Source: Tamarix chinensis (lineage: Eukaryota; Streptophyta; Magnoliopsida; Caryophyllales; Tamaricaceae). Taken from it: a DNA stretch of 64,000 bases. The stretch lies in contig CM060173.1 in NCBI GenBank assembly GCA_030549775.1, positions 40,186,610 through 40,250,609 on the forward strand. The letters run 5' to 3'. Positions 35,480 to 47,877 of this stretch are shown here, one piece after another; the stretch's first letter is position 1, and each line of letters opens with the position of its first letter. A program made the position numbers and the translations under genes. Under the pieces are notes generated by a model that was not told the DNA's origin, ran no database searches, and saw only the letters and a list, made by a program, of their open reading frames with translations.

Positions 35480-36400
35480 CATACGAGGCCACTAGTACAC
35501 CTTTTTGAGGTCTTTATATAATTTAGATCCTCCTAGGTGGACCGAGTAAGGAGTCTGATACCCTTCTACCATAATATGACTTTTCAACTTTGGGTAACTC
35601 TGGGGTACACACCAATGACCCTTGAATCAAATGCTTCCATCCTCGTGGCTTCTGAATCCTTCTGCTTGGCCTTCCTACATCTTTTGTCAGATTCTTTCTA
35701 ACTTGACATCTCCAACCTAGCCGGCTCAGATCTCCTCGAATATAGTGGGAGTGCGTGTCAGAGCACTCATATAGGCCTTCAGGTCTCCTTGTTGAATCAT
35801 TTTGATCTCCAAGTCTGACAACTCCCTTACCATTCGGTTCGCAACCACATAACATAGTACAAAATGTGAGGCCTTTCTACTCAAGGCATCTACAACCACA
35901 TTGGCCTTACCTTTACGGTAGGTTAACTCGATATCATAGTCCTTCATAAGCTCTCGCCACCTCCTCTACCTCAAGTTGAGTTCTTTCTGCGTGAAAATAT
36001 ACTCAAGGCTCTTGTGGTTTTGTAAAGAATTTATACTTTACCCCATACAAATAGTGCCTCCAAATCTTCAGAGCAAAAAACACAACATCTAAATCCAGGT
36101 CATGTGTGGGATAATTCTGTTAATGTTTCTTTAGCTATCGTGAGGCATATGCTACTACCTTCCTCACTGCATCAACACGCATCCTAACCCATACTTGGAT
36201 GCATCACTATAAACCTCAAACTCTTCTGTTCCTTCTAGTAATGTCAACACCGGTGTAGAGATTAACCACCTCTTTAGCTCTTAGAATACCTCTTCATAAG
36301 CCTCGTCTCACTGGAAATTTGTGGACTTCTTCATGAGATTAGCCAACGGCTTGAAAATCTTGGAAAAATTCTACACAAATCGTCTGTAATACACAACCAA
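35480..36400 (-). pseudogene. G1 RNase H region (decayed)
   Basis: The clearest part is 35,947-35,726: MKDYDIELTYRKGKANVVVD then ALSRK, the conserved end of the Ty3/gypsy RNase H. Upstream to about 36,400 the domain is read with stops. A second open frame overlapping 35,523-35,855 is a shadow. The enzyme removes RNA from the RNA-DNA hybrid during cDNA synthesis. Confidence 0.75.
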
Positions 36401-37123
36401 ACCCAAAAAACTCTGATTCCTTGTTATACTCGTAAGGGGCTTCCACTCTGTGATTGCCATACTCTTAGCCGAGTCAACAGTTAATCCTTTAGATGATATA
36501 ATGTGACCTAAGAAAGCAACCTCTTAGAGCCAAAATCCACACTTCGATAACTTCACATACAAGCGATGCTCTCTCAACACACTTAGAATGGTGCGTAAGT
36601 GTTGCTCATGCTCCTTGTTTCCTCAAGAATACACCAAAATGTCATCAATGAATACCACCACAAAATAATCGAGGAAGGGTCTTAATATCCTCATCATTAA
36701 ATCCATGAAAACTGTGGGGGCATTTGTAAGTCCGAATGGCATCACCGTAAACTCATAGTGTCCATATCGGGTCCAAAACGCAGTCTTCATAATATCAGCA
36801 TCAGCAATACTTAACTGGTGGTACCCGGACCTTAGGTCGATCTTAGCAAATACTATGGCACCCTTCAACTGGTCAAATAGATCATTGATTCTCGGATGTG
36901 GATACTGGCTCTTTACTGTTAGCTGATTCAACCCTCGATAGTCAATGTAGAGACGAAGACTACCATCCTTTGTTTTCACGAAGAATACCGGTGCTCCCCA
37001 TGGTGATACACTTGGCCGGATATAGCCATGCTCCAAAAATTCTTCTAATTGGGCCTTGAGCTCCTTCAACTCAACTAGCACCATCTTGTAGGGTGCCTTC
37101 AAGACAAGTTCATCTCCCGACAC
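36401..37123 (-). pseudogene. G1 reverse transcriptase, best-preserved open part
   Basis: The open part 37,123-36,623 (166 codons) contains in order [61 protein letters not shown] and the catalytic box FIDDILVYS at its 3' end. Both Asp of the box are present, with Phe in place of the usual Tyr. A stop cuts the frame near 36,620 and the thumb continues in decayed form to about 36,400. It converts element RNA to cDNA in the particle. It is the least damaged domain of G1. Confidence 0.88.
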
Positions 37124-37379
37124 TAAATAAATCTTAAAATCAATCTCTCAGATTGGAGGCATGCCTGATATTTCTTTTGGAAACATGTCTGGAAATTCTT
37201 TAACCACTGGAGTGCTATCTAATTTGGTCAAATCCTTATGCAGCTCTTGAAAACTACATAAATATAGGGGGTACCCTTTATGGATCAAAGCGTGTAAGGT
37301 AACCGCTAATACTACCTTAGTGGTCGGCTCAGACTGAATCTTCTTGTATGAAAACCTAGTCCCCTTCGGGCCTTATATA

Positions 37380-37655
37380 TCCCCAGCATACCCCTGCCCA
37401 AAATCACGTCAAAATATTTTTTAAGTCCATCCCAACTAGATCTACTAGGAAGTCTACCCTGCCTATGCTTGAGGCCACATAGGAAAACATCCGACTACAC
37501 TCCATCCTGTCACCCGATGGAAGCATCACATACAATTCTATTCTAACAGATGGTGACAGTCCAGCCTTAACAGAAAATGTAGATGAAATGAAAGATAAAG
37601 TGGCACTAGAGTGAAACATTACATACACCGATAAAGAATGAATGGTGAACATACC
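37380..37655 (-). pseudogene. G1 aspartic protease (active site lost)
   Basis: The open part 37,652-37,404 reads YVMFHSSATLSFISSTF. In this family the site is D-[ST]-G-A; here Asp is His and Gly is Ser (37,599-37,616). The rest, VRIELYVMLPSGDR and VDFLVDLVGMD, keeps the family pattern. Without the catalytic Asp the polyprotein could not be processed. It lies between the gag zinc knuckle and the RT, as expected. Confidence 0.8.
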
Positions 37656-38775
37656 TGTCGAACATCTAGCTAACGGTCTGGCTTTACCTGACTGATCACA
37701 TTTAGCCGTCCACTTGGTTAGCCTCCCTTCTGAGGATAAGGCCTAGATCCCTGAGGTCTTCCCGCGGTCTCTCGAACTAGGGCACTGGATGGAGCAGGTG
37801 CTCACTGGTAGTATCGCTGCGATGCATTCTGGAGATGTTGATGGTATGCCAACTACTGAGATACCAGGGCTCCTCCCTACTGAGATGGTTAAGCTTGGTT
37901 CTGCTGTGATCAGGGTGGCCTCCAACACTCTATCGCTCTGTGGCCCAAATTCCCACAATTAAAGCAAGTTACCAACCTGCCGTCATAATTCCTGCCTGGG
38001 TGATTCTGACCACACCTCCTACAAAATGATCCCCTCGGGGGCCCTTAGCTTCTATTGCAATTTCTCATGGGGGCCTCCTTGATTCTCCAAACCTGAGCTG
38101 GGTCCTGCTCCCAGAACTCTGATCCTCAGCTTCCTCTTCCCGAGGATGGTGGCTTGCTCATGGACCAAGGTGTCTACTACGTAAGCACGCTCGTATGTAG
38201 ATGCCAGATCTGTAAAGGGCACCGCACCCATCATCTGGGAGGTGTTGAAGTTTATCCCCTACTCAAAATGAAAGACCATCGTGGATTCGTTGGTGGCGAT
38301 CCCTAGATCAAACTGAAGCAACTTGGTAAAACGGGCATGGTACTAGCAAACCGTCATTGATCCCTATGTCAACTACATGAACTCTAGGAGCTTGTCCCTC
38401 CTCAGGCTCTCAGGGTAAAATCTGGTACGGAGGACGACCTTGAATGCCTCCCATGTAGCAGGAGGACTGTTTCGGGCTGGTACTCCACCCACTAGGCGTT
38501 CGCTTTTCCCTTGAGGAAGAAAGCTGCCATGCTGGGCTGGCGGGCCAGTGGACAATTGACGGCTTCGAAGGTGTGATCCAAGTCTTGGATCCACCCCTCA
38601 ATGACTACTAGGTCCTCCTCACTGAAGTATGTTAGAGGGTGATGTTCGGTGACCCTCCAGAGCTAGTCCTCACCAGCGCCCTTAGCAGGATCACGAGGTG
38701 GGTGGCACTTGACGAACTCTAGGAAGACTGTGACAGCCTCCTCCAAACTTCTAATTCATCTGTTCACTACCATTG
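37656..38775 (-). pseudogene. G1 gag with zinc knuckle (decayed)
   Basis: A candidate start lies near 38,775. The part 38,594-38,373 carries the gag core (VPARNSPPATWEAFKVVLRT and then RFYPESLRRDKLLEF). The part 38,234-38,052 continues with MGAVPFTDLASTYERAYVVD. A zinc knuckle is readable near 37,990-37,930 (TCFNCGNLGHRAI). Stops and frame changes separate the parts. Gag forms the particle and binds the element RNA. A leader of about 250 bases lies between gag and the primer site. Confidence 0.78.
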
Positions 38776-39012
38776 TGAGTTGCATAGAAAAGAGAAATTT
38801 AGAAGCGAACCCACTAGTTCAAAACAATAATAACACATATTTCCCCCTTTTGGGGAAAGCCTTAATCTACCCTTACACTCCTCATCGTGGCTGGGCTCTG
38901 AAAATTTAAAAATCGAAGGATTTTAGTTAGAGTGCGAAACACACTTCAAAATCCAATAAAAATTTCATAAACCAAATTTATTTTTGAAAACGAGCGTGGT
39001 CAATAGAACCAA

Positions 39013-39028
39013 CCGCTCTAAACCAACT
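39013..39028 (-). other. Primer binding site of G1 (degraded)
   Basis: On the minus strand the 5' LTR end TGTTACA is followed by AGTTGGTTTAGAGC, close to TTGGTATCAGAGC, the complement of initiator tRNA-Met. Confidence 0.65.
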
Positions 39029-39948
39029 TGTAACACCCCAAAATTCACTACTTTTTTTTAAAAAAAGAAACACTTAAATTAAAATCCATGAATTTTGAGG
39101 ATGTTACCACTACACTTAGTACCAGACCGGTAAACTACTACCGTTCCAGTACAAAGTGCTAAGGCTAAGAAAATATTTTCATCAAAATCATATTAATACT
39201 TAACCAAAATCTCATAACACAGAAATTATAGTAGGCATAACAGTTCAAGGAAAGGAAATAATGTCTACAAACTTTAAAGTTTGAATCTAGAAAATTCAAT
39301 ACATAGGAGAAATGATAGAAAGGAATAGTAATATCATAAGTAGAGAAACCGGCCACACCACTCCGATAATCAATCCAACCCATGATCATCACACAACCTC
39401 GCCTGATGCCTCATGGAAATCAATGGCATTAAAATAGGCATCACCCACCTGCACAAAGTTAGGAGGGCCTCCTACTTGTGGGAAAGAGAAGCATCCATAA
39501 AAAGGGTTGTCAGTATGCTACATACTGAGTAAGGTAACAGTGCACTAAGGCCAACATATATAAGCACATAATTCAAACCAGATAATAATAAAACAACATA
39601 CGATCACTTCGGAGAAATAATATTCAAAGGCCATTTATAGTTCAAATTAATTACTTAATTACTCTCTTATAGATACTTATTCCACACCATGCTCTTTATC
39701 AAGTCCACACAAGTACAGGAACCCCCACTATTTTAGCAGGTGGATCAGTCTGACCCTTGCTCGCATGGTGTTCCCCTATAAGTATTAGCGTCTTTTACAT
39801 GTCTTAACAAACTTTAGGGTTTGGTTTATTGAGCTCGGGATCCCCCACTATTATAGCTGGTGGATCAGTCATGCATAGGGCAACATGCCCTAACCATTAT
39901 TATATGCCAGTGGATCGGACTCCAGGGCACCTTGGTACCTAGCCACTA
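39029..39948 (-). repeat. G1 5' LTR, piece 1 of 3
   Basis: Starts TGTAACACCCCAAAATTC and aligns with 29,986-31,025. It stops inside a copy of the LTR motif at CACTA (39,944-39,948), the target duplication of N1. Confidence 0.9.
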
Positions 39949-41089
39949 TGTAACACCCCCAAAATTCACTATTGAAAAATTTCATTTTATTAAAATAATT
40001 AGTGGAAGCGAAATAACAAAACTGTGAATTCAGGGGATATTACCGCCACAGTTAGTACCAAACCAATTCACTCCTACTGTTCCAGTACCAAGTGATAAAG
40101 CTAAAAGTGAAAAGTATAACTTACGAGAAACTTAAACATATTTAAATCAGAGTAGCGTACACAATACTTTACAATAATAAAATCTACTAGTGGTGGTTAC
40201 AAATCAACAAATACATTGAAACCATAAATTTTAAAGGAAAAGGAGTACACTCCAGGATATTCTAGATAGTACCTTACGCTCGCTCCGGAGAACCCACTTG
40301 AATAGTACCTAAAAAGGACCTATAAAGGACACTTCCCATTGAATAGGTAGGGCCCCACGAATGGAACCCTTCAGTATTATAGTACTAAGTAACCCTTTAA
40401 AACACACCTAATTGTAGGCCCGCAATGCAACACATGATACTACGCACATACATATTGAGAGATAAATACTTAATGTCCACATTCATACATTTACATACTT
40501 AACAAATCAATCGAACCTTAATAGGCCAAAAAGAACAATCGATACTTCTGGGCCTTAAGCCCTTAGTCCATCATTATCAATCATATGAGATTATAAATAT
40601 CCGTGTGAGTGAGGGAACCCTACTATTATAGCCGGTGGACTAGAATAAATAGAGGGAAGAACGCTCCTAACCACTAGTATTTCTAGTAGATCAGTCTCCA
40701 AGGGAGAATGCTCCTGGCCCTATTATTCGCCAGTGGATCGATCTGGCCCCGACTCACAGGGTGTTCCACTATAAGTGATTAGTATTTTCCATAATTTATT
40801 CACAACCAAATCAAATTTATTAAGCTCGAGACCCCCATTATTATAGTTGGTGGATCAGAATACAAATATACATCATCCAGGGCAACATGCACCTGGGCCA
40901 ATATTATATCCAGTGGATTGGTACTCACAACATCATCCGGGGCAAAACATCCTAGGCCACTATTATATCCGGTGGATCGGTACTCATAATATAATTCAAC
41001 TGGGTTCAGCTCATTAATCTTTCACTTTCACAATTAGTGTTATCCCTTTTTAATTAGCACAATAATTCCATTTATTTGCCTCTATAGGA

Positions 41090-41210
41090 GATCAAGATCC
41101 TGGGACACAAAGGTACACTGGTCGCACTGGTGCATATGAGCTACTCGCTACCCTTCAACTATCAACCTAGGGACACAAAGGTACCCTGGTTGTACTGGTG
41201 CATAAAGCTA
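41090..41210. repeat. Paired 'acacaaaggtac' blocks in N1
   Basis: Two copies of a block of about 30 bases, 'gggacacaaaggtac' followed by 'ctggtcg/tactggtgcat', at about 41,102 and 41,170. The same pair is found in N3 near 56,677 and 56,748. Confidence 0.8.
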
Positions 41211-41689
41211 ACTCAGTACCCTACTGATAAGGACACCTAATCTATAAGTATGCATATAGCCTTAATAGGTCTGTAGAGCCAGATAGGGTAAGATATAGGG
41301 CCTGGTTGGGGCAAAAAGGCACACCAGCAACTACCAGAATAACTGTGGGCTAAACCATGTCGTTAGGGTAGCGACCCCTAAAGAGCCACCATTCCCGATC
41401 TCGAGGTCTTTCACTTTAAGTATTAGTGTCTTAATTAAGGTGATTACAACAACATGACAATCATATACTTATTCACTTTCAATCATTCTGATATCGTTAG
41501 ATATTTCTTATTCAAACGGTTATCCAAGGTAACATAGAAGAATCATTAAGGCCATCATAATCTCATCTAATTCCGAACTAGGATTCGTTTTCATGGTACT
41601 TAGTAATTATCAAGTACTCTTATCTTGCTATTTAGCGTTATTTGAGTCATATTACGAAATTCCACTATCACAGTGACATGTTAGATACA

Positions 41690-42445
41690 AATTACTTATT
41701 TACCCATTACTTATATAATTGCTAAGTCATCCCTTACTTACTTGACAAATTACCATATTACCCTCCTTGTTGCATGATTACCAAATTACCCCTTGCTCTA
41801 GTTAGGTTACTAAGTTATCTCCCATACTTATTTGGTCGCCAACTACCCTTCATAATTGTTACATTTAACATATTTTCCGTTTGGTTGGTTAGATTACCCA
41901 TTTGCCATTTTCCTTTATTATAATTAACAAATTGCCTTTTTTTGGTTAAATTACCAAATTACCCTTCTTCATTATCCTAATTACCAAATTACCCCTTTAG
42001 TTGGTTAAATTATCAAATTACCATTCTCTATTGTCATAATTACCAAACTACCCTTCTCCATCATCAAAATTACCCTTTAGTAGGTTAAATTAATACACTA
42101 CCCTTCTCCATTATAAAAATTACCAAATTACCCTTAAGTTAGTTAAATTACCAAATTGCCCTTTAATTACAAAATTACCATTTTTTCCTTTAATTATAAA
42201 ATTATCATTTTTCCCGTTAATTATGAAATTACCATTTTACCCTTTACTTACAAAATTACCATTTTATCCTTTTACTCGCAAATTACCATAATACCCTTTT
42301 ACTGGCAAATTACCATTATACCCTTACCTCTAAATTACCATTTTACCCCTTTATCCCCAAAATTACCATTTTACCCCTTTACTTCCAAAATTACTAATTT
42401 ACCCTTTTCACTTGCAAATTACCATTTTACCCCTTATCACTCCAT
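41690..42445. repeat. ATTACC-type minisatellite of N1
   Basis: Degenerate units of roughly 15-30 bases of the form 'aaattaccaaattaccctt' fill about 750 bases. An open frame at 42,156-42,533 is a product of this periodicity. N3 has the same array at 57,250-58,500. Confidence 0.85.
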
Positions 42446-43089
42446 TTATATTAAATTATCATCACCACATGAATTACTAGCTTTAATACCCCATTCTCAT
42501 TATCCAACTCCCCAACTATTATATTTAATATAATACTCATTAATACCCATACATATTAGGCCACATTCTTGCACAAGACATATTACTAAAATACCCCTAG
42601 GCTCACAATAATATTAACCATGCATTAAAGATCACAATAGCATTATACAACATGGATAAATACTTAACATTTTCATTAGTAACCAAACTCTTACCTTAAA
42701 CAATATTTCCATAAATAGCATATAATCTAACATGCGCCCTTTTTACCAATCAACATAAGAAACTACATATATTACATTAAACAACATATATCGAGCATAA
42801 TAACATATTAAAAAGCCTAATGTGCTAATATATGTCATTCATGCGTTTAAGTGTGATTTAACGATTACCTTAATTCTCTCAAAAATGAACCTTACCAGTA
42901 TTCCGGTTAAGGATTCAAACTTTGATTAGCCAAAACCAATACCTAAAATTAATATAAATATTTATCACATTAGAAATAAGAAAACAAAAGGCATAAGACT
43001 TTATAATACTTAATTAGTGAAATACTTAACTTAAAATATTATTATACCTTAATATTTATTAAAAAAACAAATCAAGGCATGCAACAACA

Positions 43090-43808
43090 CATACTACTCA
43101 TGTAGCATGAGCTGCATGTAAAGGAATGAGGGGAGAGGCTCAAAATGGCAAGAATGGGAGGAGGGAGTGATGTTTTTGGGTTAAGGATTTGGGGCTAGGA
43201 AAGAAGGCATGAGGGGGAGGATTTAAGGCAAAGTAAGGGTGTAGAGGTGGAGAGGGGGTGAGGTGGTGGTCGAGGATGGGTTGACGATGACTAAGGGCGG
43301 TAGAGGCGGTGGCAGCGAGGCCACAAAGGTGGTTGCCGAGGTGGATGGGGCTGAGAAGGAAGGAAAAGGGAGGGAGAAAATGAAGGGACGCATGTGGTTG
43401 TTTCGGCCATTGGGGGTATGGGGGTGGTAGAGGAGGTTGTAGGGGTTGGTTTGGTGGCTTAGGTGGCAGTAGAGGCAGTAGAACGGCGGCGGAATGAGGC
43501 AGTACAAGGTGGCTGCTGAGAAGGGAGAAAAAGGAGAGAAAAAGAAGAGGGGAGGAAGAAGGAGGTTGCGAGGTGGCTCGAAGGGGGTTGTGATGGTTCA
43601 GGGGTGAGGTAGCGTGTAGCAGGGGTGGTGTAGGTGGCTAGTGCAATGGCAGTAGCGGCAGAACGGGGGCAGCGAAACAAAACAGAGAGGATGATGGAAG
43701 GAGGAGAAAGGAAGAGAAAGAAGGTTGGGGAAGGATTGGGAAGCTCGAAAAATGGTAGAATGAGGCAGGGAGGGAAGAAGAAAAAGAAGAAGAAGAGAAA
43801 GGAGGGGA
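43090..43808. repeat. Purine tract of N1, left part
   Basis: G+A-biased sequence that continues at 46,999-47,560 after the inserted LTR X. It corresponds to 54,700-55,445 in N2 and 59,190-61,060 in N3. Confidence 0.8.
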
Positions 43809-43886
43809 TAGGTGATAAGTTCTTATTTTGACATATTTAATGCCGTTATAATCTTAGTCTTTAGTATTTTAATTAAGTAATATAGG

Positions 43887-45000
43887 TAGGGATGGCAATG
43901 GGTCGTGTCTGGGCCGAGTCCAGCCATACCCAAACCTAACCTAGACTCGTCGGGTCTTAAAAGTTCAAACCCAGATCCAGATCCATCAGGTCTAGTGGGT
44001 AAACGGATCCTAAACGGGTCCTAAATGGGTCTGGTTATTTTTTAAAAAAATAATTAAAAATCTATGCTAATACAAATACATTTATGTTTTATATAACTTA
44101 ATTTGTATTTTTTTGTTAAAAAAAATCATCTAAGTGAAAAAATAAATATATTAAAATAGTTATATATAACTTTTCAAATGGGGCAGGTATACCAATATCC
44201 GTATCCATATTCAATAAGAAAATCCATACCCGTACTCGAATCCATATCCGCTAACATATCCATATCCGTATCTGTTACTCAATGGATTATCCGTTTACCC
44301 GTTAATGGATATTATACGATGGATAAATCCATCACCCGATAGATAAACCCATTTTGAGTTAAGCTAAATGATAATTCTAACTTTAATTTATACTATATTT
44401 ATTTTACAATTAACGGTAAAAAGGTAGTTATATATCGGGTAAATGGGTACGGATATGGGTACGGGTATGGTTATGGGTACGGGTATGGATATCCCATACC
44501 CGTATCCGTACTCGAACCTGACGAGTATTTTTTTTCCATCATCCATATCCGTATCCATATTCATATTCATTTATCCATATCTATTGGACAAAATCAGTCA
44601 GGTTTCGGGTAAAATCTGCCCCATTTATATTCCTAGCTTTTAGAATAGAATGTTATACATATTGTTTATAAAGTAAGTATACAAAATTAAAATTAAAAAA
44701 AAATGAATAAGGAGCATATATAAGATTAAGACAGTAATGACAAATATAATATTAGTATGTATTTATATATGTATACACACACACACACACAAATGTATAT
44801 TAAACGGGTCTGGCGGGTCGGGTCTGGGTCTAGAACTGGACCCAGACCTAGACCTTTTAATGTATATGTGGATCCAGACCCGATCTAGACCCATTGGGTC
44901 CAAAAATTATGGACCCAGACCCGCTAAAAATGAGGCGGGTCTAGCGGGTCTAGCGGGTCTAGCGGGTTTGGGTCGGGGCCGAGACCCATTGCCATCCCCA
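43887..45000. mobile_element. Non-autonomous hAT-type transposon (hAT2), TSD AATATAGG
   Basis: Termini TAGGGATGGCAATGGGTC and GACCCATTGCCATCCCCA form an inverted pair with one mismatch. AATATAGG is duplicated exactly at 43,879-43,886 and 45,001-45,008. Subterminal parts carry 'gggtctagcgggt' and 'ggacccagacc' repeats. No transposase is present. The centre (about 44,170-44,640) looks like a second, older element of the same kind. Confidence 0.92.
44172..44640. mobile_element. Possible hAT-like element nested inside hAT2
   Basis: The left side reads AAATGGGGCAGGTAT and the right side ATCTGCCCCATTTATATTCC, an inverted pair. Between them are many 'atatccgtatcc/ggtacgggtatgg' units in both orientations. 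The outer ends and the target duplication are not clear. Confidence 0.45.
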
Positions 45001-45159
45001 AATATAGGTAAATAATTATGATTTTATGCAAAAGTGGTAATAATTGCATATTTATTATTATTTAAATTAAAATGATAATAATTAAATAAATTTAGAGTAT
45101 AATATTATTTATTAATTTTTATTTTTTAGGTTTTTTTTAAATAAAAGAAAATAAAAAAT

Positions 45160-45700
45160 AATAATTGGACCTTTGGACGAATGGCCCAAGAGCCGAAGGC
45201 CCAAAGGCTAGGAACAAGAAACAAAGAAACGATGTAGGAGAGTAGCTGTGAGGCAAGCCAAACGAGCTGCATAGAATCAAAGCAAGAGGAGTGGAAGAAA
45301 AGTTAAAGAAGAAAAAAAAAAGAAAAAGCAGGGCTTCGGGGTTAAAAATCAAACGGGGCGCACGAAAGGAGGCATGGTAAAAGAAAAAGAAGTAGGGCTT
45401 ATGTGGAAGAGAAGAGCGAGGGCTACACAAAAATTTAAAAACAGAGAAGCAGTAGAAATAAAAATAGGAAGCATCCATTAGGAGGCTCAGCCGAAGGTTG
45501 TCCTAAGCCACAAACAAATAAATAGAGCCGCATGGACAACGCAACAAGCAAAGCTGCACGGACTTCGAGACGAAAGGCATAATAGATAGGCTACCGCCAT
45601 CAGCCGGAAAGAAAGAAAAAGAAAAAGAAATTAGTTGCACAAAATTCAGTGCCAGAAAGGAAGAAAAATAGGGAAGAAAATTCACCAGTAGAATTTATTT
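45160..45700. repeat. Purine-rich part of LTR X
   Basis: A+G-biased plus strand. Long frames on the minus strand are Phe/Leu/Ser-rich products of composition. No domain. Confidence 0.6.
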
Positions 45701-46073
45701 CAGATAAAATTTTTATTTGAATAAATTATTTTTCTTTTATCTATAATTAATTTTGGCTATTTCTTTATTTATTTTTAATTTATATTTTAGATATATATTT
45801 CTATGTAATTAATTTAATAATTATGGTTGGTTGTATATTTATAGCTAGGGAATAAATTGTACCTAGATTAGGGTTTGAAGTATAATTTTATTTTCTTTGT
45901 TTCATGAGATTGTTCCTTGACTCTATTTTCATTGTTATCATTTATATATATAATTCTGTCAAGTATAAATTATTTGGTGCATGCCTTGTTCTGGTTTCCT
46001 CATAAGTAACAATATGTAGGATTATTTACCTACTAGCTGGCCATCTAAATATATTAGAATTTATATGTATAAA

Positions 46074-46585
46074 TTGTATCTAGATCAGATAACAATTCAC
46101 CTAATAGTTTTGTGATTCTAACCAAAGTAGTAAAATGTTTAGATATATGTGGGTCAAGGAAAGGAAAATACAGTTAGACATGCTTTGTGTACTAGTTTGG
46201 GTACTTAGATTGACAGCCTTCCAATTATACTTAATGCATTAAATCTAGTTAAATATAGGAGCCGCTTGTTATTTCTATATTGCTAGTATTTAATAGGGTT
46301 AATATTTGCACTTTGTCGTATTGGTTAATTGTAGCTAGGTTAGATAAAAATTCACCTAATAGTTTTGTAATTCTAACCGAAGTAGTAAAATGTTTAGATA
46401 TGTGTGGGTCAAGGAAAGGAAATACAGCTAGACATGCTTTGTGTACTAGTTTGGGTACTTAGATTGGCAGCCTTCCAATTATACTTAATGCATTAAATCT
46501 AGTTAAATATAGGAGCCGCTTGTTGCTGCTATATTAGTAGTATTTAATAGAGTTAATATTGGCGCTTTATCGTATTGATTAATTA
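46074..46585. repeat. Tandem duplication, about 2 x 255 bases, in LTR X
   Basis: The block from 'agatcagataacaattcacc' to 'gtattggttaattg' is repeated with a few substitutions as 'aggttagataaaaattcacc' to 'gtattgattaatta'. The offset is 255 bases. Confidence 0.88.
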
Positions 46586-47877
46586 AGGGAAGTAATAAAA
46601 GGTGTATGGACATGCTTTTGGTGTACAACTTAGTCAATCTCATTCTCATGATTAAAAGATGACTTAGAAATTAATATTATATTTCGACCTGATCTAGTGA
46701 TAGATTTTTATTTCCCTAGCATATTTATCATATCTGCGGGTTTCCCATTATTTTTATTATTATTAGTTTATTTTATTTTATTTATTACTTTTATTATTTT
46801 TATTTATATAACCCCCATTAGTAATTTTCTTATTTATTTATTTTGTGTTATTTAGTGTTTTTATTTTTACTGTTATTCTTAAGCTAGTTAAATAGAGGTG
46901 AGCCCTCTTAATCCTTGGTTTAGAATGATACCCTTGTTTGTCAGTGCTACAATTGATAACAAGAGGGTTTAAATTGCATGCCAGCTACGACCGCACCAAT
47001 AGGGTGGCTTAGTAGGGCGGCGGCCGGGTGGTAGGAGTGTGGGAGTTGTAGGGAGAGGGAAGGGAAAGTAGCAGCATGGGCAAGAAAAGGGAGAGGTGGT
47101 GGGGCCGAGATGGGGCAGGAAAAATTGTGAGAGAGAGAGAGAGATAGGGGGAGCAGTAGGGGAGGAGGGTTGCAGGTGGGGCGGCAGAGATGGCAGAGGT
47201 GGTTGGGTTTTGGCGCCGGGGAAAATGAAGAAGAAGAAAGAAAGGAGAAGGGGGGCTGCTTGTGTGCAGGCCGATGAAGGGGAAGAGGGGATTGGGCCGG
47301 CTTGGTCAGGGAGAAGGAAGGAAAGAAAGGAAGAGAGGACAAGTCGGGCTCACATGGGGAGAAAGGAAGAAAAGAAGAGGGAGTCGGGCCGAGGAAAAGA
47401 AAAGGAAAGGAGGGGAGAAAGGAGAGATGGACCAGTGGCCCAACGTGTAGGGTGAAGGGAGGCAGGCCGAGGCTGGAGGCCCAAGGGAAGGAAGAAGGAA
47501 AGAGAAAGAAAGGGGGAAAAGGAGAAAAGGAGAAGGAAAAAGAAAAGGAAAATGGGATAAAATAAAATAATTTAATTTATAAAATAATAAAATGCAATAT
47601 TTTTGGGTTAAATTTATTTAATCATTTAATTTAATATAATTAAATATATGGGTTTAAAAAGGATAATTTTAGTAAAATAATGGTATGAAAAACTATTTAA
47701 ATAAAAAGAGTATGATAAAATAGCAAAATATTTATTTTAATTTATTAAATAGTTATATCCAATTTTATGTACTCAAAAATCCATAAAATAATTAAATTAA
47801 ATAGATTTAAAGGCTAATTTATCCCAAATAAAAGTTATTTATTAAATTATAGGCTTTTAAAATTTTGGGAGATTACA

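Larger units (their letters stand above)
43813..46998. mobile_element. X: solo LTR of an unrelated family, TSD ATAGG
   Basis: Starts TGATAAGTTCTTATTTTG and ends CTACGACCGCACCA. ATAGG is duplicated at 43,808-43,812 and 46,999-47,003. The N2 copy of the same site reads 'gggataggtggtgg' without an insert, which supports the borders. Without the hAT element it is about 2.06 kb and has no coding sequence. It contains a tandem duplication of about 255 bases. The TGATAAGTTCTTATTTTG start resembles LTRs of Athila/Tat or SIRE type elements, but the family cannot be fixed without internal sequence. Confidence 0.82.
39949..47877 (-). mobile_element. N1: long non-coding LTR-type insertion, TSD CACTA
   Basis: Starts TGTAACACCCCCAAAATTC and ends GGGAGATTACA. 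CACTA flanks it on both sides (39,944-39,948 and 47,878-47,882) and the G1 LTR resumes exactly after it. It holds a motif array (40,617-40,990), paired 'acacaaaggtac' blocks, an ATTACC minisatellite, a purine tract and an AT-rich end: the LTR architecture of G1 with different sequence. There is no gag-pol. I read it as a solo LTR of a related long-LTR family; a large non-autonomous element (LARD) without a visible second LTR is less likely. The strand is set by analogy with G1. Confidence 0.85.

Noticed and set aside
35523..35855. 110-codon minus frame in G1.
   Set aside because: Shadow of the RNase H frame; the real frame at 35,726-35,947 has the conserved end of the domain.
42156..42533. 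125-codon plus frame rich in ITIxPF repeats.
   Set aside because: Product of the ATTACC minisatellite of N1.
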